64,000 nucleotides of DNA from Sequoia sempervirens (GCA_007258455.2 VDFB02000002.1:787283-851282), one strand, 5' to 3'; positions 24,251-35,154 are shown, numbered from the stretch's first letter. The notes: a model not told the origin generated them from the sequence alone. Numbers and translations are program-made.

Positions 24251-25842
24251 TATCACTTAGAAACACATTGGAAAACTCCTAAAGAAGGGGATGATCATTA
24301 AGAGACACCTCATGGAACCCACTCTTGAAAGAATCACTCATACACTCTACAACCTTATGCTAAAACATAATGCTTACTTAATAATCCTCTAAGCAATCCA
24401 TACCAAGAACAATCTTGTAGGATCTCAAAGGTAAGCTACAAAAAAAGGGTGGCAGTGAAGGTGCCTAAATAAAACATACAACCATACACAAGGGAGTTTA
24501 CAACCACCTTAACATTGATATCTAATTTAACATCCCATTTAAATTTTTACCTTGTTGTGACAAGCCCAGAATACATTATTAGGGATGTGGAAATAAAATA
24601 ATCTAAAGAACCATAATAAAATGCTATCTAAAATTATTAAATTTATCCAAAAATTTAAGGTCTCCACAAATTTTCTTGAATGCTCACCTAATAGTTGTCT
24701 ACTTATACAACCACACTATTATATTTCAACCTCTCTAACTATAAAATATTTAAATATTTATGGTTTTGACTACCATATACCTTATAATTCTAAGGGAAAT
24801 ACCTCTTAAGGTACCTTTGCTACCATAATTGCATAGCATGATCCTCTAACTTGAGTTAGAGTGGATTGAGATCCAGTCAACTACTAAAATATTAGATAAC
24901 TAGAACTAGGTTGACTAGTATGGGTTGGCTACCTAGACTAAGAGATCCTATAATCCCACAATTTATGGTACCTACAAGAACACACACTAGAACCTTTCCC
25001 ACTTTTAGGGGCCTATGAAGGCCTCTACCTCTAATGTTGCCACTACTAAATTGTCTTACAAGGTATTTCTTGCGATGTCTTGAAGGATCTTATAAGTTGA
25101 GTTTGAGAATCCCTAACCACCATAAAATTTAGGTAAATTATCCTTGATCACTCTATCTTTCTTTGTGGTAACATCAATGGTTTTAAGTTTTGACACATGA
25201 AGTCCATCATTGATACATATATCCAAACCTCTCACATAGCTCTATGCTCGAATCTTCTCAAAGGAGGTAGATGGGAATGAATAATGTGTCTTATAATTCC
25301 TACCAACGCACTATCCTTATCCACTACCTTCTTATCCTCTTGACATGGAAACTATTGTAAGGAAAAATACTCCACTCTAGAGTGATGAGGTCTCATAGAG
25401 CATGCTCTTTATATTTCTCCAAATCAAGTTTTCTCTTCTCTTCTTTCCTATTAAGGGTGATAATTTACCAAACATGAGGTACCTCTTGGTGAGGACTCAA
25501 CTTCACTAAAATATCATAAATAAGGGATTAAACCTATGGCGCACCTACAGGATCTTCAAAATAAACCTGCTTAGCAATAGGGGTATTATCACTAAAAATA
25601 TTAATGCTCATTATAAATATTTAAGTTTCCACTTTGACAAGTGAGATAAGATCTAGAATGAATCCTTAACAAATAATTGCATGAGTTATCACACATATAT
25701 AATCAAATATAATACCATGTCTAAGGAATGCAAGGAAATAAATTACAAAACAACCATACATTCTTAAATAGTTAAGATATCAAGCACACATTAATCACAT
25801 GAGAAAGGACATAAAGTATAGATAGTAGTGTTTGAAGATTTT
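24250..25842 (-). pseudogene. E1 protease/gag region, heavily decayed
   Basis: By position this lies between the RT remnant and the primer site, so it should be gag and protease. I can see only short suggestive pieces and no intact domain. The frame at 24621-24809 on the plus strand is a chance ORF. The assignment is positional. Confidence 0.35.
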
Positions 25843-25855
25843 ATTTGATACCAAG
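25843..25855 (-). other. E1 primer binding site, degenerate initiator-Met type
   Basis: The minus strand reads CTTGGTATCAAAT, matching TGGTATCA of the initiator-Met site. It is adjacent to the E1 5' LTR (25856-26419), which confirms the minus orientation of E1. Confidence 0.6.
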
Positions 25856-26419
25856 TATAATTCCCCAAGCCTTATATCTAGGACATTAGCTAAGAATTTT
25901 TTTTTTTTTAAATAGCAACATAAAATGAATCTTAGCAAAAATATACAACACTAACGTACATCACAACCAACACTAACACACAAACAAATTTTCATGTCAA
26001 AAAACATGACATGTACAAGAAATAACAAGGAAATTGGTGGATCAAGAACATTAGACATTGACTTCACTTATGAAAAATCATTGTTGCTCCAAGCAAGATG
26101 GGACAAATGAAAGACTTGCCAATCATGTACAAAAATCATAATGACAAACCTTACAAGAGGGTGTTACTACACCATAATGACAGTTGGGTTATAACCCACA
26201 ATCACAATCTCTTAGAAAGATAACACAAGGGTAGGATTAGGAATAATCTACCTCAAATCCACTCCCTAGATGCACATGATGTCACTTACACCACCAAGGG
26301 AAACCTATGTAAGAGGTAGGATTAACATGAGATTTTACATCTTAGATACACAAAATGACCATTGGTATTATACACAAATGACACACCTAACAAAATAAAA
26401 AGGGGAAATATTCCCCTCA
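25856..26419 (-). repeat. E1 5' LTR
   Basis: Partner of 7561-8122. It starts TATAATTCCCCAAGCC (probably TGTAAT originally) and ends TTCCCCTCA. The two copies are strongly diverged with many small indels, the most of any LTR pair in the window. Confidence 0.7.
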
Positions 26420-27482
26420 ATGAAACCAAAACACAAGGGACAAAACACTATATTAATAATGATTAAAAAACTTGACAACTAGATGTAATAAAGTATAATT
26501 ATGATAGCGTACAAGTATCATAGGTGAAGCATAAAATTATAACATCGTTATTAATAAAATTTATGGTTATATTATGTACCATGGATATACAAAAATTTCC
26601 ACCTTTTAAAAAGAACATAAAAGTGAAAAGGCCCTATTGAGAAGGAAAAGATATCCCCAAATATAGACAAAATAATATCCCCCCTTTTTCCTCTCCCAGC
26701 CCTCACCAAATAAGTGGAATAGCCTCTTGAAATATAACTAAGATATGACTTATTCAAATGCTTCCACAAAGAAAAGAGAAAATTTAGACATATATTGAGT
26801 GTTAAAGTAGGCCCCTCCACATTGAACACTACGCATTAGTTTTAGAAGAAAAGAAACACCAAGATGTAAGACAACTGAATTTCCACTCTAAAGATTGAAT
26901 CAAGGAAGATAACATGATGGATGTTTCTATAAGCTACTCTTTGTCTCCACATTGGTGCTAAGAGCTATCAATATATTACTAACATTATTAGTTTCAATAG
27001 AAGAAGATATCATCTCAAAAGAATGTGCAAACAATAGTAGAATACATACCAAATATGATAATGTTACAACTATTAAAGAAATATCATTGAAAAGGAGAAA
27101 AATATATTCAATGGTGTTCCAAAAATTCCAAAGATGAGATTTTATAAAAAATGAAATGTTTGGTTAGTATGCATCCCAATGAGGTGAATCTTATAGATAA
27201 ATAATTATATCCTCATCAAGATAGCCATTATAGGAATTCAAAGAAGAAAATATATTTATAGAAGAAATATGTGAACTTGAGATAGATAAGAATCATTGGC
27301 CTTAAGAAGAATTCTTATAGATGAAGGAATTAAGCCATTGAGTCTATAATATAAATTATTGAAGATAAAGAATCATAATACATCTCTATAAGATGAGGAA
27401 ACAAATTGCTAAAATATATAGGTATAAGAATATCCAAAAATGCATCATCTAATATTATAGAATAATCAAGATCTTTATATCT
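26420..27482. other. AT-rich intergenic stretch
   Basis: No gene, LTR end or tandem repeat recognised. Short frames at 26572-26829 and 26952-27137 have no motif. Confidence 0.55.
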
Positions 27483-28198
27483 GATGCAACAACATCTAGT
27501 GGATGTAAGGGCAATCCTACATCACCCAAAAAAAGGTTTCATTTCATGTTGGTAGTTTCTTAGATGTTTTTTCATTTTTGGATACTCGTTTCTTCATAAT
27601 GTAATTTCCAACTTATAGTTTTTCTTTTTTATTCCTGGGTTGAAAGACATTGCAGTTTTAGTCTCCCAGAATTGCACTTGAAAACCTTCCACGTCAGATT
27701 TGAGGCACTAAATGGTCCTAAAACAGCCCTAAAACTTTCCAAAATTGGTGTAGCAAATTTTGAGCATATTCTTGACTTTGAGACCTTTCCAACACTTCAA
27801 ATGGTTTGAAAAACGGAGTCCCAGGTCAAAAGTTATGGCTCCCAGAAGTTGGCACACTTCCTAGAAGATACTAATTTTCTAATGTACTTTAGAAATTTGA
27901 ATTTCAAGTTGTAATTTTCAGGGCCAAACCACCAAAAAACTCAAATTTGAATGTTTTTTTGGCTCCAAACTAAAAAGGGAGCACTATTTATGGGTGGGTT
28001 TCTAATTTTTGTGTAGCCTTTTGGGGACAAATTCACATACTGTGAAAAAGGGGTTTTTTTGTAATTTTGTAGTTTGCATATTTCAAGAACTTGAGGATAT
28101 ATGATCCTCTGCATGTATGAATATAATTTTTAGAATAATAAAATAACATTCTTTTTTTGGTGTATTAATTTTTTGTGTCTCGGGTTGCACCCTCGTCA
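27483..28198. repeat. Possible solo LTR (~716 bp)
   Basis: The segment could start at TGATGCAAC (27482/27483) and end at CCCTCGTCA (28198). It contains a GGAGTCCCAGGTCAAAAGTTATGGC block of the kind common in plant LTR leader regions. No gag-pol flanks it and the 5 bp on either side (ATATC, AATAT) do not match, so the limits and the solo-LTR reading are tentative. Confidence 0.35.
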
Positions 28199-28510
28199 AT
28201 ATTCTTTTCAATACATAGCTTACGAAGTCTAGAATCAATCATGCATACACAATTCTTATTTACTTGATTTTTGGCTTGTTTTGGGAACTCTCCTACTAAG
28301 ACTTATTTCCTCCACATATCTTGTAAAATTGGTCCCATCTTGATCATCTAGCATATTTGGTTGGAGTGAAACCATAACATCTTTGTGGATAAGAATATTT
28401 AGGTGAGACAAGTTTGGACGATAATTTTTGTGCTTCTTCAAGAGACTTTGGTTGCCAATTGTGATCTTTCAGTCCTTATGGACCCTAGCTATATGGGAGT
28501 GGTTTAAATC

Positions 28511-28863
28511 TTGGGGATTTCAACTTGTGATAAGGGTGGGACTATGTATAGTCCAAGTTGGAGTGCTAGAGAGAATATTTTGAGAGATTTGCATTGGAGA
28601 CCACCTCCTCTTGGGGTGCTGAAGATTGATATTGATGGGTCTTCTAGAGGTAATCCTAGTCATATTGGGGTTAGTGGCATCAGAAGAGATAGTTCTCGAG
28701 TGGTGGAATTCTTCTTCTTAGAGTGCAAAGGTCAACACACTAACAATTTCATGAAGGAATTGGCTATTGTTTTGGCTCTAAAAGGGGATTGTGCTCTTTG
28801 TTGGAGAAGGATAATTTGTGACTCTAATTCTTAGATTGTGACTGACTTGCTAAATAAGCGCTA
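28511..28863 (+). pseudogene. LINE-type RNase H domain remnant
   Basis: The frame contains Trp-Arg-Pro-Pro-Pro-Leu-Gly, then Lys-Ile-Asp-Ile-Asp-Gly-Ser-Ser-Arg-Gly-Asn-Pro, the opening of the RNase H-like domain (RVT_3 type) found at the end of plant L1 ORF2. A Glu-Leu-Ala helix and a Cys-Asp-Ser-Asn-Ser strand follow in order; a stop replaces the next residue at about 28832, after which the frame resumes briefly. Upstream sequence (28200-28510) reads as broken LINE-like frames. The 3' end meets the E4 LTR. Confidence 0.7.
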
Positions 28864-28894
28864 ATTAGAGGAGGTGAATTGGTAGTTGGTCATG

Positions 28895-30535
28895 GTGGTT
28901 GTGGCAATAGAAATTGTACTCCCTTCTTGGAGATATTATAATTCCTTGCCTAATTTGGACCTATTTTGGTACCCTTGCATTAATTATAGTTTAAATCATC
29001 ATTAATAAGCCCCTAAGACCCATTATTTTGGATCTCAAGGCTTATTTCAACTAAAAACCCAACAAAATCATCTAAAACATCAAAAATTCTAAAAACCCGC
29101 CTGAAAGTCTAGGGTGGGACTCATTTTCCACTTTGGATGAATGAGTCCCCCTAGGTGGGGTACATAAGCCAAGGCTAGCGTATGAGTCCCATTTGGGGAT
29201 TTTTTAAGGAGTGAGCAGGAAAATCACCTTTTAAATTCAAATGTTTGGTTGATGTCAGCTTTTGAGATTTGAATAATGGTAAATTAGGTGTTAATGCCTA
29301 TATAAGCAAGCTTCTAAGTCATTTTTCATCTAAGAAAACATTTTCAAGAGCAATTTAATGATCCAAGCATTCACAATCTTCAAGCATTCTTTCACAAGAG
29401 CATTCAAGTTTCAAAAGAAAGAAAAGTTGAAGTATTTGAGTAACATTAAAGTGCTTTTGTAGGTCTTCAAGCTCATTTTCATTCAAGATCTAGAATTTTC
29501 AAGGGTTGATCATGGTTTTCTATGGTGAATCATGATGGATTATAGGTTGTGGAGATACAACTAGCCATCAAGCCAAGCCTAATGACTTGTTTCCTAAGTG
29601 ACTCCATCCTTCATTATCACTCTACATTCATTTTAAGTAAGGTACAAGAATTATTGACACTCATTTGGGTGATTAGAGATCTCTCAAAGTGATTCATTGA
29701 CATATTTCCTTCATGCATCTCATTCTTGCACCTTAGAATAGGGTTGAATTGCATTTTATATTTCCTAGTCTTAGACACACTTAAGGTTAAGGTTTATGTT
29801 CACATTTGCATTCAAGATCCATTGTTTCTATCAAGGTTTAATTACCAAACTAGGGGTTTGACTGAGGAAATCCCCCCATAAAAAAATCAAGTCTATATTT
29901 TGTTTTGTAGGTCTTTTCTTAGATTTAAATCCAAAAAAAAAATTGGGAGAAAAGAGCAGTTGCTGAAGTGTAGATCTGAACTTTGAATTCTCAAAAAAGT
30001 GGAATGGGATTGATTCACCAGAAGTAGCGAATGAATCCCACTATAGGTGCTTTTCAAGATTTTGGTAGATTTAAAAACCCTTTTTCTAAAAACCTATTCC
30101 TATGCAGAAACCTAGATCTGGATTGATTTGCCCTAACTAGAGAATAGTCCTAGTAGCTCAAAAATTTAAATTTTTAGTGGTCTAGAGTTAATTCAAGTCT
30201 GTTTCAAATCCCTAGGTGCACACATTCCATCCTATAGCTTGTTATTCTATTTTATATGCACTTCTAGGTGATTTAGTGAAGCATTGTATTAAATTAGGGT
30301 TAAAAATTTCATCTTTCATTTTATTTGTCTTTCCAATCCCTAGCTTGGTGGTGAACCTCTCATTAGTTTATAATCATCCCCTAGGACAACCCAATTACAA
30401 GATCTCTTTCTCCTTTGCATTGAGATCTCTAGGGTTATCCTTCAATGAAATAATTGGAAACTGGGTGTGCTCTATGTCCTAAACCATACAATAGCATCCT
30501 ACCCCATTTTTCTATGTTTCATTTTGGTCAACCTA
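28895..30535 (+). repeat. E4 5' LTR, same family as E2 LTRs
   Basis: Blocks shared in order with 21280-23115: ATTAATAAGCCCCTA..GACCC, GGGACTCATT..CCACTTTGG..GAATGAGTC, a CTATATAAG TATA box (29299-29306), CAAGCATTCA, GGTTTAATTACC..GTTTGAC..GGAAA..CCCCC, TAGCTTGGTGGTGAACC and GAGATCTCTAGGG. The end is set at CCTACA (30535). The start near 28895-28915 is uncertain. The ORFs at 30216-30482 and 30467-30700 are LTR and leader translations. Confidence 0.65.
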
Positions 30536-31128
30536 CATTTAGAACATCATAATTCTCATTTGGAGTGCATCATCACCCTAGATATTGATTTCATTAACAT
30601 TGCATTAGAGTTTGCATTAGTTAATTGGAATTCTAGGGTTTCTAAATTTTGCATTAGTGAAAGTTCATATAGCTTGCATTTTTGCATCCTAAATCAATAA
30701 AAATCATACAAAATCTGCATTTTCACTTAAGTTATAGATCATACAACATAAAAAGCATAAAAATCAATTACAATTTTCTAAAAAAATTGAAAAAAATCCT
30801 CACTAGGACTCATATGCCCCTCTGGGTGAATCAGTCCTAGTGCATATTTTGACCTATATTTTATAGAGTTAAATTCCCTATTTTTGAGCTTATGTTTGCT
30901 ATTAATTTTTACTTTTCAGTTTGCATACTTTGTATTACATTTAAATAAATAGAAATATCATAATTTACATTCATTGCAATTGTGGATAAAATTATATTCG
31001 TGCACTTTTCATTTTCAGCATTAGTTCATAGTCTAATTATATTAAATTACCTTTGGCATTCATTGGAAAACAAAACTAAAAACAAGAGAAAATAGAAAAG
31101 TCACTTGGAAAAAGTATAGTTATTTGAT
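30536..31128 (+). other. E4 leader between LTR and polyprotein start
   Basis: About 0.6 kb without a supported frame, between the LTR end and the ATG at 31129. I could not identify a primer binding site with confidence; it does not look like the initiator-Met type used by E1, E3 and E5. Confidence 0.45.
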
Positions 31129-31250
31129 ATGTCAAATCTCTTTTTCCAAGTTAACCTAACCCTTAATCCTTTTAGTAGTGATGACTTTGACATGTTAGAT
31201 GAATCCCTTGAGGAATTCATCTCACAAAGTTCAACCACTAAGGCTTGTTG
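31129..31250 (+). pseudogene. Start of the E4 gag polyprotein, cut by E5
   Basis: From ATG 31129 an open frame of about 41 codons runs to the E5 target site, with an acidic stretch (Ser-Asp-Asp-Phe-Asp-Met-Leu-Asp-Glu). The sequence resumes at 37114 but soon meets a stop in the continuing frame. Only about 0.6 kb separates this start from the protease, so most of the capsid region is missing from E4. Confidence 0.45.
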
Positions 31251-31252
31251 TG
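31248..31252. repeat. Target-site duplication of E5, left copy (TTGTG)
   Basis: TTGTG lies directly before the LTR start TGATCT and is repeated at 37109-37113 directly after the other LTR's AGATCA. Confidence 0.9.
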
Positions 31253-32053
31253 TGATCTGTATAGGATCTAGACTAGATTGCAGTATTTAAATGCTTAACT
31301 TTTACAATGCTTTTACAATGATTATTCCAAGTTAATTAAATCAAAATTAACTTATGGAAATAACAAAATGAAAGTAATAACAAGGTGATTATAATAGAAA
31401 GGAAGGAAATGAGCGACAGAAAGAGAGAGAAGAAGAGAAGTGCAAACAGTTGATAACGGAGTTCGTCACGAAAGTGACTACGTCTCCGGGTCCACTCCAA
31501 TAAAGAGACCGATCCGATTAACTCCAAAATCGATTACAAAGCACCAAATCATTCTCCAAGCACTTCGGCAGCATAACAGCGCTCTGACGTGCAAGAATGG
31601 AAACTCTACAAGACCTCTCTTTCGATTATCTCCATAGCTTCAAGACTTCGTCACCTGAAAAAAACTTAATTCCAACTCTCACCTCAAGCCCCCTTTAAAT
31701 ACATAAAATTTGCTCAAATTGGTTACTAACCAATTGATTCACAAGATATTCCTTATCTCTCCAAAATTACATAAAAATCTCCTTTACTTAGTACAAATAT
31801 TTAAAAATCCTCCCCTAATAACATAATAATCTTTAAAAATCCCCCTTATCAAAAATAAATCTCCTATAATATTTATTTTAGCCCTTCCATTGATTCATTT
31901 CGGGCTTTTACAGTTTGGGGTGGTTTATTTTTAAATCCTTAAAAGGATCTTTGTTTGTTTTATTTTCAAATTATAGGAGAGTTGGTTTTGTATTTAAGGC
32001 ATTTGGCTTGATATACTTAACAAATAGAACCGATGCCTTATATATTTTAGGCA

Positions 32054-32129
32054 GTGACAATGGTCTATTGGTCGCTAAGCCTTTTATATCCCGGCCGGTT
32101 CGGGGTTCCAAACCCCGGCCGTCCATTTT
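32054..32129 (+). other. tRNA-like module 1 in the E5 3' LTR (A box, B box, T4)
   Basis: A-box-like TGGTCTATTGG (32061-32071) and B-box-like GGTTCCAAACC (32104-32114) are spaced as in a tRNA gene. The B box sits in a perfect T-arm-like hairpin (GGGG, 7-base loop, CCCC), and a TTTT follows at 32126-32129. The strand is opposite to E5. The acceptor ends do not pair, so it is not a functional tRNA. The antisense TATA box at 32080-32088 lies inside the module. The right LTR has the same module (A box 36100-36110, B box 36143-36153, T4 36165-36168). Confidence 0.55.
32080..32088 (-). promoter_or_regulatory. TATA box of the E5 LTR
   Basis: The minus strand reads TATAAAAGG, a near-ideal plant TATA box; the copy at 36119-36127 in the 5' LTR is the one positioned to drive E5 transcription. 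The TGACG/CACGTG-rich U3 lies 250-700 bp upstream of it. Confidence 0.65.
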
Positions 32130-32192
32130 AAAAAACAAATCTCCAACGAATTTACAACAAAACAAACCAGTATCTACACATAGTCAGATGTG

Positions 32193-32267
32193 CACCGCTT
32201 GGTCTAACGGTGAGCCGGCCGGCCGTTTCGCAGGAGATCATGGGGTCAAATCCTCAGCATACCTTTT
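32193..32267 (+). other. tRNA-like module 2 in the E5 3' LTR (A box, B box, T4)
   Basis: A-box-like TGGTCTAACGG (32200-32210), B-box-like GGGTCAAATCC (32243-32253) and TTTT (32264-32267) lie in the order and spacing of a Pol III gene. In the 5' LTR the equivalents are 36239-36249, 36281-36291 and 36302-36305, where the T-stem is a cleaner GGGG/CCCC. The loop is one base short of a normal T loop and the ends do not form an acceptor stem. It is probably derived from a tRNA; function is unknown. Confidence 0.5.
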
Positions 32268-33070
32268 ACCGAACCAACAAACAAATCACCCACAGAAGAC
32301 AGGAGATGGAGAACACGTGTTGTGCCGGTAGACTGCCACGTGGCACTCTATGATTCGCTGAAATTGCTGACTGTACGCTGACTCATATACGGAATGCTGA
32401 CAGAGATGCCAACTGGGTGCTGACAGGGACGATGACATGTCCACTGACGAGGCTGACTGTATGCTAATGTGGACGCTGACTCAGATGCTGACAGTACTGA
32501 TGACGTGGCTACAGATTCCACGTGTCAACACTTCATTCGCTGCCGTTGACACGTCACTGCCGACTAGACCGCTGACTCTGATGCCACGTGTCAGACGCCG
32601 ATAAGGCCGTACCATCTGACTCACATGCCACGTCATTGTACAGACATGACATGTGTCAACATCTGGTTGGTCCACATTGAATTCTGTACTATGTGCTGAC
32701 GTCGGCTGTACAGATGATGACGTAATCAGTGTACCATCTGTCCACCAAGTCAACTGCAACTTTGACCGCTGATAACTCTCGCGTCCGATGTCGGATTTCG
32801 ATGAAACGAACATTGCCGGAATCGTCTCGATGAGCTCTTCGACTTGAAGCTGCTTTCGTCAATTTCTGAAACAATCATTTTTTCTACTTCCTGAATGCCC
32901 TCTGTTCCCAGTTTGACCGAAGGTTTGACCGGCCATAACTCGTGCAAACAGACTCCTTTTCGCTCCATTCGAGTTGCGTTGGAATCAGGACGCTGAGATC
33001 TTTCTAATGGTGCAGATTTTGGAGAAGAATAAGACACTTCAATTTTCACTAAAAAATGTCCACCGGATCA

Positions 33071-33082
33071 GGCCTCCCCACT
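33071..33082 (-). other. E5 polypurine tract
   Basis: The minus strand reads AGTGGGGAGGCC immediately before the 3' LTR start TGATCC. A second exact copy of the 12-mer lies 67 bp away at 33138-33149, inside the end of the coding frame. Confidence 0.8.
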
Positions 33083-33112
33083 GAAGACCTTTTGGACCTC
33101 CAAAAGTGGCAT

Positions 33113-33799
33113 TTACTCTGACAATAAGTGAGGACTTGGCCTCCCCACTTGTCCTGTATCCTCTGTACATCTGAATACCTGTCTCACAAGCACAATAAAG
33201 ACTGCAACAATGTTGTTGAACATAAACAGTATTGTATCACTTCCATAAGCTTCTACATCAATTGTCGTAGCCACTAACCAACAAAAATTGACTAACATCA
33301 AGCTGAACAACAATGCAGAAATGAAAGAAAATAGGTCAACAACAATTTGATCCTTCATAATAGGAACATTTATACCCAAGGATCCATCAATGCTTTCAAG
33401 CATCATTTTCTCATGCTGTACTGCAAGTGCATCCTGCAACATCTGACCCTGGTTAGCTACTCCAAGTTCAAGTGTAGAACCACCTGTACTGACAGACATA
33501 AGAGTTAACTCTTTACTTGCATTAATTACCCTCTTTAACTGCCATGTGTTTGCAAAAGAACGATCAGTCTTAATCCTGTGAGAATGTACAATGTACTGAA
33601 TGCCATCTTTAAACAAGTGATAATGATTCTTTTCCCTGTAGAAAATTGCTTTCCGATCATAAAGATAAGGGATACCAAGCACTATTCCACAGATATCCAA
33701 TGGAACTACATCAAATTGTACTTCATCCACAAATTTACTAGTGATTGTGAATCTTAAGGTGCATTGTTTTGTTACTTGCAACTTATCATTTTCACAAAT
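33113..33799 (-). pseudogene. E5 protease C-terminal half with a two-helix hydrophobic tail
   Basis: In frame with the upstream gag-protease ORF but separated from it by one TAG (33800-33802), at a place where related proteases usually have Trp. The first ~70 residues are retropepsin (Val-Pro-Leu-Asp-Ile-Cys-Gly-Ile-Val-Leu-Gly, then Tyr-Leu-Tyr-Asp-Arg). Residues 146-170 and 183-199 of the 222-residue frame 33113-33781 are strongly hydrophobic and look like two membrane helices. Where an autonomous gypsy would continue into RT, E5 instead has this tail and then the polypurine tract. The tail's origin is unknown to me. Confidence 0.75.
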
Positions 33800-35154
33800 C
33801 TAGCCTAGTGGATAAGGTTTCTTAAGTTGTGTAGTTTTTAATCCCAAGTTCTTTACAACACTTTTTGAAATTAAATTCACTTGAGAACCACTATCTATGA
33901 GTGCATCAATTTTACTATTCTTAACACCAACCCTTAAATGAAAAAGCTCATTCCTTTTTACATCTTCAGAGAAATCATTAACTGTAGATGAAGAAGCACA
34001 ACTAGCAATAGAAACACCAGAAATAGGAGCTTTACCTTTTAGACCCATCACTGTTATCTTAATCTCATCATCTGAATCTGAGCCAAGATCCATAACAACA
34101 TTCGTGGCTTTATCCTTACCTTTCTGTTTATGATTACATCTCTGAGCCCACTTAGGCCTCAGTTCAGGATGTAACTTCCAACAGTGATCTTCATCATGAC
34201 CTTCCTTGTCACAATGAGTGCAAGAAAGCTTCTCATCCTTCTTAACTGTAGCTGTCTTATTTCCTTTCCCTGTCTCTGCATTCTTAGAAGATTTCTTTAC
34301 ATCATTATCAAACTTGTCAATAAAAGATCCTTTACCCCTTGACTCTAAGTGTGTAGCTTGAACAGACACTTCATCCAAGTTACAAGGGTTCAATACTAAA
34401 ATAGAATGCCTAAGGTAGGAATGTAGACCTCCTATGTACTTCAACAAAGTGTCTTGGGTATACAAAGGAACATTCAAAGCAATAGCCCTTTTCCTGAATT
34501 CATGGGTGTACTCTTGGACAGTTTGACCTTTCCCTTGCCTAAACATTTGCCACTCCATCATTAACTATTGCATATGTCCTAGGGATAAAACTGCTTCTTA
34601 AGTGCATTAATAAATTCTGCCCAAGTTAAACTGACTCTACCATGTTGTGAAACTTCTGCCTTAGACTTACTCTCCCACCAGGTTAAGGCTATACCTCCTA
34701 AACGAAGAGTAGCTAATTGGATCCTATCAACATCATCTAATAGGTTCTGGACTCTACAATAAACCTCAACTTGTTGAATCCAATCATCCAATTTTTTAGC
34801 ATTAAGTTCTCCACAATATTTAGGCAAGTCAAATTTTACATCCAATTTAATTTTAGGCTTATACCCACTCTTGAAAGGATTAGAAGAAATAGAATGAGGA
34901 GAAGATGGAGAAGAAGGAGAAGGAGAAGAGGGAGGAGAAGAAGAAAAGGGTGGATCTGGTTTCTTGTCACCATCTCCATGTTGTTTCCCTTTCATGTCTT
35001 TGCGATCTTCTTGCTTCGACGAACCTTCTTCATGTTCCTTCCGTTCTTGTCTCTCCTAAAAAAGAATGTCCACCTTTGCCTTCATCTCGAGGAATGCTTT
35101 TCGAAACTCCTGCTCACTGATTTCTTCAGGAACCTCCATTCCAGAAACTGACAT
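33800..35154 (-). pseudogene. E5 gag with CCHC knuckle and protease active site (three lesions)
   Basis: ATG at 35154, then an in-frame TAG at 35056-35058, a frameshift plus stop between 34579 and 34565, and the TAG at 33800-33802. The capsid region includes Leu-Asp-Asp-Trp-Ile near 34785, Ala-Leu-Thr-Trp-Trp-Glu near 34675 and Phe-Arg-Gln-Gly near 34535. In frame 33800-34561 the zinc knuckle is Cys114-x2-Cys117-x4-His122-x4-Cys127, intact, and the protease active site Asp-Ser-Gly-Ser (223-226) is intact. An N-terminal Pro/Ser-rich segment (34880-34960) makes antisense Arg/Glu-rich shadow ORFs. An intact version would form virus-like particles. Confidence 0.9.

Larger units (their letters stand above)
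7561..26419 (-). mobile_element. E1: old minus-strand Ty3/gypsy element, outermost layer of a three-level nest
   Basis: Two direct repeats of about 560 bp (7561-8122 and 25856-26419) bracket antisense gypsy remnants: integrase at low coordinates, then RNase H and reverse transcriptase, then gag-like sequence. A degenerate initiator-Met primer site abuts the right repeat. Without the inserted E2, the element is about 5.5 kb, a normal gypsy length. All frames carry many stops. No clear 5-bp target duplication remains, consistent with age. E1 must be older than E2, which lies within its RNase H region. Confidence 0.75.
31253..33070 (-). repeat. E5 3' LTR
   Basis: 1818 bp, near-identical to 35291-37108. 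On the element's strand the order is U3 (stress-type TGACG/CACGTG-rich region, about 32340-32780), then the GC-rich tRNA-like region and TATA box (32054-32270), then R/U5. Short ORFs on both strands (31336-31527, 31915-32331, 31971-32165, 32481-33049) recur in both LTRs and are LTR translations, not genes. Confidence 0.95.

Noticed and set aside
32054..32267. Functional tRNA genes in the E5 LTR
   Set aside because: A and B boxes are present but the 5' and 3' ends do not pair into acceptor stems and no clear anticodon arm forms, so they are tRNA-like at most.
31915..32331. 138- and 145-residue ORFs repeated at 31915 and 35954, and the antisense peptide containing Gly-Leu-Glu-Pro-Arg-Thr
   Set aside because: They recur because they lie in the two E5 LTRs. 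The Gly-Leu-Glu-Pro-Arg-Thr peptide is a typical mistranslation of an antisense tRNA T-arm, which instead supports the tRNA-like modules.
34771..35151. 126-residue plus-strand ORF rich in Arg and other frames opposite E5 gag
   Set aside because: Antisense shadow of the Pro/Ser-rich gag N-terminus.
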